From contig UQHF01000013.1 of NCBI GenBank assembly GCA_900540785.1, positions 1 to 64,000 of the forward strand: a DNA stretch of 64,000 nucleotides. The letters run 5' to 3'. Source of the DNA: an uncultured Blautia sp. (lineage in GTDB: Bacteria > Bacillota > Clostridia > Lachnospirales > Lachnospiraceae). Positions 17,688 through 27,001 of this stretch are shown in pieces (position 1 is the stretch's first letter; each line of letters starts with the position of its first letter). A program made the translations under genes and the position numbers. The notes under the pieces were generated by a model. It saw only the letters and a program-made list of their open reading frames with translations. It had not been told where the DNA came from and searched no databases.

Positions 17688-18404
17688 TTACCCCTCAACC
17701 CAGAACTGATAGTGTTCCAGCAAAACGGTTTCAATATTCTGGTAATTTTTTTCAAGTAAAAGATCAATAATTTTCTGATGCAGCAGGATAAATTTCTCCT
17801 GCTTTTTTTTCTCCAGAACCATTTCTACAGTTTTTTCTCTGGATGGAGTAGTAATCCTGTCAACATACTCATGTATATTGCACAGAATTGGATTTTCTGT
17901 ACTTTCCACAAGTGCTAAATGAAAATCCACATCTGCCTGTAATACCTGTTTCGCGGTAACATTTTTTTGATGAACAGTCTCCTTTAATTTTTCAAATTCC
18001 TGCTGAATCCTTTCTATTTTTTCATCTGTGATCATGCTGATAATCTGATAAAGCATCCCTGTATCCAAAACTTTTCTCACCTGAATAATATCAATTCTAA
18101 AGTTTTTATCCAGCAATATTCCATATAACATCGGATCCAGCATTTTATGGTTATATGTATCATTCACAAATGTTCCTTCTGCTCGTTTTATGTAAACCAC
18201 CCCATAAGCTTCCAATATCTTAATTGCTTCACGAACAGAATTTCTCCCAATCCCAAAGTTTTCACATAATTCGGGTTCGGTAGGAAGCTTATCTCCAGGT
18301 TTCAGATTTCCGGCAATAATAGAGTCCGTAATCTGCTTCACCACCTGATTTACAACAGTATCCTTATGAAGCTTTTTTCTTAGAAAATTCTTTTCCTCGG
18401 GCAT
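17688..18404 (-). CDS. GntR-family regulator with FCD ligand domain (FadR subfamily)
   Basis: 238 residues. The N-terminal winged HTH (about 15-80, 'LPTEPELCENFGIGRNSVREAI') is followed by an all-helical FCD domain. The FCD metal ligands are visible: Asp158 and His162 in 'DVDFHLALVE', His209 in 'LLHQKI', and His231 in 'LLEHYQF'. FCD domains typically bind carboxylic or sugar acids through this metal. It is encoded directly upstream of GH127-DUF1537-BKACE-GH78 on the same strand, so it likely responds to an acidic sugar metabolite and controls that operon, and possibly itself. Confidence 0.9.
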   Translation of the reverse strand: MPEEKNFLRKKLHKDTVVNQVVKQITDSIIAGNLKPGDKLPTEPELCENFGIGRNSVREAIKILEAYGVVYIKRAEGTFVNDTYNHKMLDPMLYGILLDKNFRIDIIQVRKVLDTGMLYQIISMITDEKIERIQQEFEKLKETVHQKNVTAKQVLQADVDFHLALVESTENPILCNIHEYVDRITTPSREKTVEMVLEKKKQEKFILLHQKIIDLLLEKNYQNIETVLLEHYQFWVEG

Positions 18405-18525
18405 AAAAATTATTTCCCCCTGTTCTCTATAAAATGATGTAATGGTTCTGGATAACAGCCGCTTTCAACTCCGACAAAATCCCCTGATAGCTAAACCCAA
18501 ACAGCAGTTTTCACCTTTATCCTTA

Positions 18526-20544
18526 TTATACACCATACGGTTCGTATTTTAAAACAGCTACATCTCTTGATTTAAAATATAATTTTCCTTCTTCTGGCTG
18601 TATTCCAATCAGATTTTTCCATTTTCCTTCTGGAAGTACAACCTGCTTTTCTGCCTGATTATGATTTAGTATAAAATAAAATTTGCCATTTTCGTTTTCT
18701 CTGCATGTTACTTCAATTCCATCTTCAACTTCAAGTGTTGGGTATACCCCTTTTTCCTGGCAGACTTTCTTTATGAATGCTTTAAGAAATGCTTCATCTG
18801 GCTGTGTTCCCAGATAATATGCTTTTCCTTTTCCATAAGCATTCTCTGTCACACAAGCCTCTCCCGCATAAAAATCACTTCCATAGGTACCAATAACCTT
18901 TGCGCTCTCCAGTCTCAGGCGATCGCATAAGAAACTACATGCATATGTCTGATGCTCTCCCGTTTCCATAATAATCTGATTTTTTTCTTCTGGATAAAGC
19001 GCATCTGTCTCTTCCACCCAGAGGCCAAATAATCCACGCAACGGTCCGGGATATGCCCCAAAAATACAGCGATCTGTTTCATCAGCTAGACCTGTCATAT
19101 ATGTTCCTATCAAAGTTCCTCCATTTTTTACAAACTGAATAAGGCTTTCTGCCAGCCCAGGCTTAATCATATACACAAGTGGCGCTACCAATATTTTATA
19201 AGAATCAAAAGCACTCGTGAACTTTACCAGATCTACTGCAATATTCTGTTTGTGAAAAGCTCTGTAATAATGTGTCACCTGAAGCAGGTAATCCATATCT
19301 TTCGTCGGACCACTGCAAAGCTCCAATGCCCACCAATTATCCCAGTCAAACAAAATTCCCACATCTGCTTTTATTCTGGCATCTAAGATCTGACCACCCA
19401 GCTGATGCAGTTCTGATCCAAGTTGCTCAAATTCACGAAAAATTCTGGTGTCATCTGTTCCTGCATGTGAGATAATTGCACCATGAAACTTTTCTTGTCC
19501 TCCTATTGACTGACGCATCTGGAAATATAAGGAACTATCCGCACCATGAGCAATCCCCTGATATGCCAGAAGTCTTACCTCACCCGGTTTCTTCAGTTTA
19601 TTATATTCCTGCCAGTTTTGCTGATTTGGAGACTGCTCTGCCACCATATAAGAGGCACCATCTTTAAGCGCTCTCATAATATCATGCTTCAATGCAGGAA
19701 AAGCTGCATCATCTTTTGGCGACGGATAATTATCCCAACCAACAATATCCATATTTCTGGTCAGCTGAAATTGATTCAGTTTTTTAATAAATCCGGAAAT
19801 ATTACTGAAAACTGGAATATCTGGAGCGATCCTGCGAAGTACATTAGCTTCATTTAAGAAACATTCCTCTGTGGTATCTGTAACAAACCTCTGATAATCC
19901 AGTTGTTTTGCAGGAAAGAATCTATCATCATCATTTCGTTCTGTAGGAAGCATAATTGTATCAAAATTATAAATGGTTCTTCCCCAAAACGAAGTATTCC
20001 ATCTCTTATTCAGTTCTTCTGTAGTTCCATACTTTTTTTTCAACCACAAACGAAATTTTTTCTCACAGTTTTCGCAGTGACAGAAAGTACTATATTCATT
20101 TGCTACATGCCATGCTACAAGTCCCGGATAATCTTTATAACGAAGCGCCATCTGTTCTGCAAGAGCCGCCGCTTTTTCCCTGTATTTTTCGCTGTTTACA
20201 CAATAGAAATTACGCATACCATGTGTTCGCTTCAGCCCATTATTATCTACAGGCATAATTTCCGGATATTTCTTACTCATCCATTCCGGTTGTGCAGCAG
20301 TAGATGTTGCAAGGCAAACATATATCTTATTTTCCCAGAGAATATCCAGAATTTTATCCAACCATTCAAAATTATAAACACCGTCCTCCGGCTCTAATTT
20401 CGCCCATGAAAAAACTGGAAGAGCCACATAATTAATATTACATTTTTTGAAATATTCCATATCTTTACGAATAGTTGCTTCATCCCACTGATCTGGATTA
20501 TAGTCTCCACCGAAATAAATTTCCCGTATTTTCTGCCCTTTCAT
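18526..20544 (-). CDS. GH42 beta-galactosidase (paralogue 1)
   Basis: 672 residues from the second ATG (20544), which is 7 nt after AGGAGG. GH42 TIM barrel: 'YFGGDYNPDQW' at the start, acid/base Glu150 in 'AWHVANEYS', nucleophile Glu303 in 'MVAEQSPNQQNW'. The zinc cysteines are present at C115 and in 'CHCENC' (155, 157, 160). A C-terminal trimerization/Rossmann-like domain follows. No signal peptide. It lies directly after the ABC permeases, so it likely acts on the transported galactoside; some GH42 members also accept alpha-L-arabinopyranosides. A second GH42 gene lies at 31356-33464. Confidence 0.93.
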   Translation of the reverse strand: MKGQKIREIYFGGDYNPDQWDEATIRKDMEYFKKCNINYVALPVFSWAKLEPEDGVYNFEWLDKILDILWENKIYVCLATSTAAQPEWMSKKYPEIMPVDNNGLKRTHGMRNFYCVNSEKYREKAAALAEQMALRYKDYPGLVAWHVANEYSTFCHCENCEKKFRLWLKKKYGTTEELNKRWNTSFWGRTIYNFDTIMLPTERNDDDRFFPAKQLDYQRFVTDTTEECFLNEANVLRRIAPDIPVFSNISGFIKKLNQFQLTRNMDIVGWDNYPSPKDDAAFPALKHDIMRALKDGASYMVAEQSPNQQNWQEYNKLKKPGEVRLLAYQGIAHGADSSLYFQMRQSIGGQEKFHGAIISHAGTDDTRIFREFEQLGSELHQLGGQILDARIKADVGILFDWDNWWALELCSGPTKDMDYLLQVTHYYRAFHKQNIAVDLVKFTSAFDSYKILVAPLVYMIKPGLAESLIQFVKNGGTLIGTYMTGLADETDRCIFGAYPGPLRGLFGLWVEETDALYPEEKNQIIMETGEHQTYACSFLCDRLRLESAKVIGTYGSDFYAGEACVTENAYGKGKAYYLGTQPDEAFLKAFIKKVCQEKGVYPTLEVEDGIEVTCRENENGKFYFILNHNQAEKQVVLPEGKWKNLIGIQPEEGKLYFKSRDVAVLKYEPYGV

Positions 20545-20592
20545 ATACATACCTCCTAGTCATTTTTAAGTCAAATATCAGAATTTCTGTCT

Positions 20593-21411
20593 TTATTTCA
20601 CAGATCCAGTCATACCTTCTACGAATGACTTCTGTAATGTAAAAAATACTACTATCGTCGGTAATGTAGAAAGTACGATACCCACCATTGTCATGCCATA
20701 GTCCGGTGTAAATCCGGATGCAAGATTTGCAACAACCAATGGCAATGTAAATTTTTCTTCACTTTGTAATGCGATCAATGGCCACATATAGTTATTCCAG
20801 CTTGCCATAAACATAAATATTCCGGCTGCTGCATATGTCGATTTCATCATCGGCATAAATATTTTGAAAAAGATCTGGTATTCATTTAAGCCATCCATTC
20901 TGGCAGCTTCCAAAGTATCTCTCGGAAAAGAATATGCATTCTGTTTAAAGAAAAAAATCAAAAATGGAGAACCAATTGCAGGAAGTATGATTGCCAGATA
21001 GCTATTCAAAAGTCCCATCTTGGAAAACATACGAAACATTGGAATAATCTTTGCTGCAAAGGGTACCATCATGGAGGCAATAAGCGCCAGGAACATAATT
21101 TCTTTTCCCTTGCTTGGAAATACAACAAAAGCATATCCTGCAATAGAACAGATCAAAAGTCCTACACCTGTAACAATCACTGCCAGCAAAAGGGAATTTC
21201 CAAATGCTCTCCACAAATTCGAATAGTTAAATGCATTCGTAATATTTTCCAAAAGCTTGTTTCCCAAAGTTAGTTTTCCCATAGTAATGTCTGCTGAACT
21301 GTTTGTGGTTCCTACGATCATCCAGTAAAATGGGAATACACAAAGCAGAGATAATGTCATTAAAAATAAGTGTTTAAAGCCTTCTCCTATCAAATGTTTT
21401 TTATTCATCAT
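20593..21411 (-). CDS. carbohydrate ABC transporter permease (MalG type)
   Basis: About 272 residues with six membrane helices. The cytoplasmic EAA loop is 'EAARMDGLNEYQIFFKIFMP', and the C-terminus 'FVEGMTGSVK' is typical of MalG-like permeases. Its 5' end overlaps the previous permease. The ATG at 21411 is preferred over a GTG at 21417. It forms the channel with the permease at 21401-22285. No ATP-binding subunit is encoded nearby, so a shared MsmX/UgpC-type ATPase elsewhere in the genome is expected, as is usual in Firmicutes. Confidence 0.92.
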   Translation of the reverse strand: MMNKKHLIGEGFKHLFLMTLSLLCVFPFYWMIVGTTNSSADITMGKLTLGNKLLENITNAFNYSNLWRAFGNSLLLAVIVTGVGLLICSIAGYAFVVFPSKGKEIMFLALIASMMVPFAAKIIPMFRMFSKMGLLNSYLAIILPAIGSPFLIFFFKQNAYSFPRDTLEAARMDGLNEYQIFFKIFMPMMKSTYAAAGIFMFMASWNNYMWPLIALQSEEKFTLPLVVANLASGFTPDYGMTMVGIVLSTLPTIVVFFTLQKSFVEGMTGSVK

Positions 21412-22285
21412 GGTCACCTGTCACTTTCTTCTGAACAATCGTAATAAGTACAATGATCACCAGAACTACATAAGAAACCGCAGCTGCATATCCATAGTTT
21501 GGAACATAGTTAAAGGAAAGATCATAGATATATTCTGAAATAGTTCTAGTCGCATTTCCCGGTCCTCCCTGTGTCAGATTTACAACCTCGTCGAAAAGTT
21601 GAAGTGTATTGGTTACTGCCATAATACTGGTCAGGAATACAATTGGTTTCAGAATCGGCATTGTAATTTTGAAGAAGGACTGTCTGAAATTCGCTCCATC
21701 AATCTTTGCCGCTTCATATACAGATTTATCTGTGTTCTGCAAAGCAGACAGAAAAAAGATCATATAATATCCGGAATAACGCCAGATCAATGCAATGATG
21801 ATAACAAATTTTGCCCATACAGGATGAAGTATAAATGCAATCGGAGAATCAATGACTCCAAGAGATAACAAAACATGGTTCACAACTCCATCTGTCGCAA
21901 AAATGTTCTTAAACAAAATTGCATAAGAAATAGGAGAAGTTACACAAGGTAAAAAAATACACGTTCTATAAAAACCTCTAAGTTTCAGTGTTTCAGAATT
22001 TAACAGAATCGCAACAAGCAATGCAAGAAGTAGCATAACCGGAATCTGAATTACTGCATAAAATAATGTATTTGCAATAGTTGTCCTAAAGCCTGTATCA
22101 TTGAACATTCTTATATAGTTTGCGATACCTCCAAAAGTCAGGTTATTTCCTTTTCCTGTTTTCAGTGACAAAAGAAATGCCTGAATCATAGGGATATAAC
22201 TGAATGCCAGAATCAGCACAGATGCAATGATGACCATTGTCCAGCCGATACGGGAATTCTTTTTTTCCAAAGTACTTCCTTTCAT
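21401..22285 (-). CDS. carbohydrate ABC transporter permease (MalF type)
   Basis: 294 residues, six helices, EAA loop 'EAAKIDGANFRQSFFKITMP'. AAGGAG lies 5 nt before the ATG. It is encoded between the binding protein (upstream) and the second permease (downstream), the usual order for CUT1-type importers of oligosaccharides. The adjacent GH42, GH127 and GH78 genes suggest a short galactose-, arabinose- or rhamnose-containing oligosaccharide as cargo. Confidence 0.92.
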   Translation of the reverse strand: MKGSTLEKKNSRIGWTMVIIASVLILAFSYIPMIQAFLLSLKTGKGNNLTFGGIANYIRMFNDTGFRTTIANTLFYAVIQIPVMLLLALLVAILLNSETLKLRGFYRTCIFLPCVTSPISYAILFKNIFATDGVVNHVLLSLGVIDSPIAFILHPVWAKFVIIIALIWRYSGYYMIFFLSALQNTDKSVYEAAKIDGANFRQSFFKITMPILKPIVFLTSIMAVTNTLQLFDEVVNLTQGGPGNATRTISEYIYDLSFNYVPNYGYAAAVSYVVLVIIVLITIVQKKVTGDHDE

Positions 22286-22433
22286 GGCGTCTCCTTTCTT
22301 CTCTGCACGCTTTCTTTTTCTATACTTTATTTCCCCAAAAGCTCTGTATTCCGGAAATGATTTCTCTTATTTTAGAAAAGGGGCGAATCACTCCGTCCCT
22401 TTGTTTCTTTTACTCGTTTTTATGTGCTCTTTT

Positions 22434-23711
22434 TTACTGAATTGTCTGATTGAACTGCTCTTCTGCTGCTGCTAATTCAGTATCCAGATTGCTGCCGTTA
22501 AGGATGTTAGGAGTCACTGCAAGTAATGCGCTCTGGGCTTCTGCGCTAAATGCGCCAGTGTTTACGGATGGGATCAAAGCTTCCCACTCTACAAGTGTTT
22601 TATTGATCTGCTGTCCACTGAAGAAATCAGATGTAGCTTCTACAGCCTCGCAGTCAGCAGCCGGAAGATAAGTACCAATAATGTTGTTACTCTTCATCAG
22701 AGAATCATACATTTCAACGCTTCCTCCAAAGGTCTTTCCAAGAAATTTTGCTGCTGCTTCTGCATTCTTAGAATTTTTTAATACAAACCAGCTGGAACCA
22801 CCCTGGTTGGAATAGTGGGTGGCACCCTCTGTGCTCATTTTCGGAATCGGAGCCATTTTCCATTTACCGCTCTGGTCTTCACCTGCCATAATCGTAGATG
22901 TGATCCAGCTTCCTCTCATAACACAGGCAACATCACCATTGTTAATTGCTCCTGCAAATCCAGTCCAGTCACTTACGACTTTACAAAAATCTGATTCATT
23001 TAATTTCTTAAATACATCGTAACACTCTTTTAGTGCATCATTGTTTACGAAATCTGCATTTCCTTCGTCATCTGTAAACCATTTTCCAGCAGACTGAAGC
23101 ATGATCTGGAATTCAGCTATATCATTCGGGTTATAGGTCTGAAGAAGATGTCCTTTTTCTTTCAGTTTTTCACCAAGTGCAAGATACTCATCCCATGTAA
23201 GATCCTGCATATCTTCATCTGTCACACCGATTTCTTCCATATAGTCAGTACGATAGAAAAGTGCTGCAACACCTGTATCATATGGAACGCCATAACTTAT
23301 GCCATCGTAAGATACCGCATCTTTTTTATAGGCTGCAAAATCGTCATAGTTGATATAATCTTCCATCGGAAGGAATTCATCCGGGTAAGACATCAAATAT
23401 CCCTGTGCATTTAAGTCGCTGATAGAAACAATATCTGGTAAATCATCTGTTACGCCTGAAGCCAGTACGGTGTGAATTTTCTGAAGGCAGTCTGCCTTTG
23501 ACATTTCTACAAAGTTAACTGTCACATCGTCATCTAAACTGTCTGCTACTTCAAATGTTGTACCATTCATGGTCTTATCCCAAGACCACACAGTTAACTC
23601 AGTAGGCTCTGTTGTCTCTGCTGCTACTGTGAATGCCGGTGCTGCTACGCCTAATACCATGCTTGCAGCTGCACACATACTAATTACCACACGTGATATT
23701 TTCTTCCTCAT
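22434..23711 (-). CDS. extracellular sugar-binding protein of the first ABC importer
   Basis: 425 residues, family 1 solute-binding protein. A signal peptide ('MRKKISRVVISMCAAASMVL', then 'APAFTVAAE') has no lipobox cysteine after the core, unlike most Gram-positive binding proteins, so membrane retention is unclear. The mature part starts 'LTVWSWDKTMNGTTFEVAD' and includes 'NQGGSSWFVLKNSKN', typical of this family. It has its own promoter at 23773-23801, which fits a need for more binding protein than permease. Confidence 0.9.
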   Translation of the reverse strand: MRKKISRVVISMCAAASMVLGVAAPAFTVAAETTEPTELTVWSWDKTMNGTTFEVADSLDDDVTVNFVEMSKADCLQKIHTVLASGVTDDLPDIVSISDLNAQGYLMSYPDEFLPMEDYINYDDFAAYKKDAVSYDGISYGVPYDTGVAALFYRTDYMEEIGVTDEDMQDLTWDEYLALGEKLKEKGHLLQTYNPNDIAEFQIMLQSAGKWFTDDEGNADFVNNDALKECYDVFKKLNESDFCKVVSDWTGFAGAINNGDVACVMRGSWITSTIMAGEDQSGKWKMAPIPKMSTEGATHYSNQGGSSWFVLKNSKNAEAAAKFLGKTFGGSVEMYDSLMKSNNIIGTYLPAADCEAVEATSDFFSGQQINKTLVEWEALIPSVNTGAFSAEAQSALLAVTPNILNGSNLDTELAAAEEQFNQTIQ

Positions 23712-23772
23712 TTTCGTTCACCATATCCCTTTCTCACTACGTATAACGTAGGATGTTTAACTTGTTAAAATC

Positions 23773-23801
23773 ATCTTATCACTTTGCATATATTTTGTAA
23801 A
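23773..23801 (-). promoter_or_regulatory. sigma-A-type promoter for the binding-protein/ABC/GH42 operon
   Basis: On the minus strand TTTACA (-35, 23801-23796) and TAAGAT (-10, 23778-23773) are separated by exactly 17 nt, about 60 bp upstream of the binding-protein ATG. The surrounding AT-rich partial inverted repeat may include an operator. Confidence 0.5.
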
Positions 23802-23843
23802 TATATGATAATACCTAATTTTTAATGCTGTTTTTTATGCACA

Positions 23844-24530
23844 TTATACAATACCTTTACATTTCTCCACCCCCTTTGCCTTCAATGCAGCAGCAAGAGC
23901 CTGTGCACCAAATCGTGGACTGGAAAGTACCGGCTTGCCAATTCTCTCATGAATCTTATCCTCAGCATATGCCATGGAACCCTGAGCAAGAAGAATCACA
24001 TCTACCTGATCTGCAATTTCTTCTGCCTTAGCACAAAGCAGTGCTTTGAATTTATCCTGATCCGTCCCAAATGCATCCACCAGACCGTCTACCATGTCTA
24101 TATGTTTGTTCATTTCCCTTGCAACACGTGCAACTGTATTCTTGGTTGGCTCAAGAGTAGTCGAAAGAGTTGCCAGTACACCAACACGCACTCCCAAACG
24201 TACCGCTTCACGACACATTTCCTCATCTATACGTACGATTGGGATTCCCGTATAACGTCCGATACTCTGCGCTGCATCTGCAACTTCTCCAACAGAAGAA
24301 CAACAGTTAAGGATTGCATCTGCACCATCAGAAACCGCCTGCATATACATACCAACTAATCGAGCAGAAGCTCCTGCTGTTACATACCCATGATCTCTCA
24401 CTTCTGCAAGGATGGATGGATCCTGATAGTTTAAGATTTCAGGTGTATCTCCAAGATTTTTTCTGATCTCTTTATTTACACATTCAATAAGTTCTGGTGT
24501 TGTACTTGTATAAACAATTCCTACTTTCAT
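23844..24530 (-). CDS. Asp/Glu/hydantoin racemase-fold protein lacking the second catalytic cysteine
   Basis: 228 residues of the aspartate/glutamate racemase superfamily. The N-half cysteine is present (Cys76/Cys77 in 'ILNCCSSVGEVADAA'). The usual second catalytic cysteine is replaced in 'ILLAQGSMAYAED' (about residues 179-191). Two-base racemases need both cysteines, so this is probably an isomerase, decarboxylase or other one-cysteine activity. It overlaps the end of the FGGY kinase gene by 47 bp and shares its operon, placing it in the sugar catabolic pathway. Substrate unknown. Confidence 0.75.
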   Translation of the reverse strand: MKVGIVYTSTTPELIECVNKEIRKNLGDTPEILNYQDPSILAEVRDHGYVTAGASARLVGMYMQAVSDGADAILNCCSSVGEVADAAQSIGRYTGIPIVRIDEEMCREAVRLGVRVGVLATLSTTLEPTKNTVARVAREMNKHIDMVDGLVDAFGTDQDKFKALLCAKAEEIADQVDVILLAQGSMAYAEDKIHERIGKPVLSSPRFGAQALAAALKAKGVEKCKGIV

Positions 24531-26028
24531 TATGTAACTCCTTTTCTTTTATAGCTTTCCCGGTAATCACAGACGCAACTGCCCTTTTCCAACCTGCGTA
24601 TTTCTGTTTGCGGAGATCTGATTCCATGTCGGGTTTGTAGGAAGTGCGGTTCAGTTTTCCAAAAATACTCTCATCCCACACCCCCAGGCGAAGACCTGCT
24701 GCGTAAGCCGGACCGCTGGCAGAAAGTTCCTCGAAGTCTGGTACGAGAACCCCCGCATCTGCAATATTACTCTGAAACTGCATCAGGTAACCATTCTTAG
24801 TCGGACCACCGTCTGCCCGAAGCTCTTTTACCGGAACCCCCGCATCCGCAGACATTCCAAGTATAATATCTGTAATCTGGTAAGCAATACACTCCAAGGC
24901 AGCACGTACAAACTCTGCTTTGCGAGTGGTACGGCTCATTCCCACAACAGAAGCTCTTGCCTCGCTATCCCAGTAAGGTGCGCCCAGACCACTAAAAGCA
25001 GGTACGAGATACAGACTGTCCTCCTTGATTGCCTCTTTCGCAAGCTCTTCGGTCTCACCAGGCGATGCGATAATCTGAAGGTCATCCTTCAGCCACGAGA
25101 TAACAGCACCTGTGTAGTTCAGATTTCCTTCCAGCACATAGTTCACCTTACCGCCAATCTTCCATGCCAGAGAAGTTACAACACCGTGCGTGCTGAGAAT
25201 CGGTTTTTCTCCGATATTCATCATAATGGAAGAGCCCGTTCCGTAAGTGGATTTAATCATTCCAGGCTGAAGGCAGCCCTGTCCGAAAAGAGCGCCGTGA
25301 GAGTCGCCAAGCACGCCGTGAATCGGAATTTTGTTTGGAAGAAGACCTTCAAAATCAGTCTCTCCGAAACAGGCGTCAGAATCTGTTACCTCCGCCATAT
25401 TAGCTGGATCGATTTCGAATAATTCGCAGATTTCCTTATCCCACTTCAAGTCAAAAATATTGAACAGCTGTGTTCTGGACGCGTTGGAATAGTCGGTTCT
25501 ATATTCTTTTCCATCAGTGAGCTTATAAACAAGCCAGCTGTCAATGGTGCCATGACAGATTTCGTGACGCTCTGCCGCTTCTTTTGCACCTTCTTCATTT
25601 TCCAGAAGCCATGCAATTTTGGATGCCGGAAAATATGGAGAAAGATTCATTCCTGTTTTCTGGCGGATCCTCTCTGCTGCACCTTTTTTTCCTACACGGG
25701 CACAGATTTCAACGGCGCGGGCACACTGCCATACAACAGCATTTCCATAAGGCTTACCGGTGACACGGTTCCATGCAAGAGAAGTTTCACGCTGATTGCT
25801 GATTCCAAGTCCCACCACATTTTTCTTCTCGACTCCCTCCAGAAGCTCTTTCACAACCTCCAGGACATTCCTGTAAATTTCCTCCGGGTCATGGGAAACC
25901 CAGCCCTTTTCGTTTATAATCTGTCTGTGTGGGCGGTCAGTACGGCGCATAATACTTCCTGTCTCATCGAAAAGAAGCGCCTTGGTCCCCTGAGTGCTCT
26001 GATCAATACTCATAACATATTTTGCCAT
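24484..26028 (-). CDS. FGGY-family carbohydrate kinase (glycerol-kinase-like)
   Basis: 514 residues. The N-terminal ATPase segment 'MSIDQSTQGTKALLFDETG' is followed by 'GLGISNQRETSLAWNRVTG', 'GVLGDSHGALFGQGC', 'LEGNLNYTGAVISWL', and 'LRADGGPTKNGYLMQFQ'. It is closest in pattern to glycerol kinase, but other FGGY kinases share these motifs. It sits with an isomerase-like gene and a two-subunit transketolase, where it would phosphorylate the ketose formed by the isomerase. Apulose kinase, from D-apiose catabolism, is one FGGY precedent for this neighbourhood. Substrate unproven. Confidence 0.88.
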   Translation of the reverse strand: MAKYVMSIDQSTQGTKALLFDETGSIMRRTDRPHRQIINEKGWVSHDPEEIYRNVLEVVKELLEGVEKKNVVGLGISNQRETSLAWNRVTGKPYGNAVVWQCARAVEICARVGKKGAAERIRQKTGMNLSPYFPASKIAWLLENEEGAKEAAERHEICHGTIDSWLVYKLTDGKEYRTDYSNASRTQLFNIFDLKWDKEICELFEIDPANMAEVTDSDACFGETDFEGLLPNKIPIHGVLGDSHGALFGQGCLQPGMIKSTYGTGSSIMMNIGEKPILSTHGVVTSLAWKIGGKVNYVLEGNLNYTGAVISWLKDDLQIIASPGETEELAKEAIKEDSLYLVPAFSGLGAPYWDSEARASVVGMSRTTRKAEFVRAALECIAYQITDIILGMSADAGVPVKELRADGGPTKNGYLMQFQSNIADAGVLVPDFEELSASGPAYAAGLRLGVWDESIFGKLNRTSYKPDMESDLRKQKYAGWKRAVASVITGKAIKEKELHNESRNCLYKYNTRTY

Positions 26029-26068
26029 TTTGCTATCCTCTTAAATTTTTTATTTGATTGTTTTTTAT

Positions 26069-27001
26069 TCATTTCAGAGACTCAACAACCTTCTTTGCAA
26101 TGCCCTCTGCATTTAATCCATAATAATCAAATACCTCCTGGGAGCTGCCTGTGATGACCGGTACATCAGGAAGTGCCATATTCACTACTTTTCTTGGGCA
26201 CTCTGCTCCAACTACCTGCGCTACCATAGAGCCAAGTCCTCCAAATGGGGCATGCTCTTCAACTGTGATCACTGCCTTTACATTCTTGGCAGCCTTTACA
26301 ATACCTTCAGAATCAAGAGGCTTCACGCAGTACATATCCAGTACAGTTGCGGAAATCCCCTGAACATCCAGTAATTTTGCAGCCGCATAAGCCGGGCGAA
26401 CCATCTCGCCGCAGGCAATGATTGCTACATCTGTTCCTTCTTTCAGAACGGTTGCCTTGTCCATTTCAAATGGGCAGTTATCTTCTGTATAAATATCTTC
26501 AACCGGATTTCTTCCCACACGTATATAAGATGGTTTTTCATCCTTTAACAGTGCCTCAATCAGATGTTTTGTCTGATGGCGGTCACTTGGAAGGTACACT
26601 CTCATATTCGGAATTGCAGACATAGCAGCAATATCCTGTGCAGAATGATGGCTCATTCCAAGGGCTCCGTAGCTGACACCGCCGCTGATACCGATAAGAG
26701 TAACATTTGTATTGGAGTATGCCACATCAACCTTGACCTGCTCGTAGCTTCTTGTGGATAAGAAACAAGCTGGGGAGCATGCAAATGTTTTTTTTCCGCA
26801 TTTTGCAAGACCTGCGGAAATGCTTACCAGATTCTGCTCCGCAATACCTGTTTCAACAAACTGATCCGGAAAATCATCTGCAAATCGTGTCATGGAAGCA
26901 GATCCTCTGGAGTCACTGCAAAGCACTATAATATCTTTATCGTCTTTTGCCTTATCTATCAATACTTCACAGACAGCTTGTCTGTTTGGAATCTGATTCA
27001 T
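26069..27001 (-). CDS. transketolase C-terminal subunit (pyrimidine-binding and C-terminal domains)
   Basis: 310 residues from the ATG at 27001, with GGAGG 9 nt upstream. Contains 'DIIVLCSDSRGSASM', 'FVETGIAEQNLVSISAGLA' (with the TPP-activating Glu), 'MSHHSAQDIAAMSAIPNM' and the C-terminal 'EEHAPFGGLGSMVAQVV'. Together with the partner encoded just upstream (35-bp overlap) it makes a full transketolase. Two-subunit transketolases occur in dedicated sugar pathways, including apulose-4-phosphate transketolase (AptA/AptB) and a sulfo-fructose transketolase, as well as in general pentose metabolism. Confidence 0.92.
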   Translation of the reverse strand: MNQIPNRQAVCEVLIDKAKDDKDIIVLCSDSRGSASMTRFADDFPDQFVETGIAEQNLVSISAGLAKCGKKTFACSPACFLSTRSYEQVKVDVAYSNTNVTLIGISGGVSYGALGMSHHSAQDIAAMSAIPNMRVYLPSDRHQTKHLIEALLKDEKPSYIRVGRNPVEDIYTEDNCPFEMDKATVLKEGTDVAIIACGEMVRPAYAAAKLLDVQGISATVLDMYCVKPLDSEGIVKAAKNVKAVITVEEHAPFGGLGSMVAQVVGAECPRKVVNMALPDVPVITGSSQEVFDYYGLNAEGIAKKVVESLK

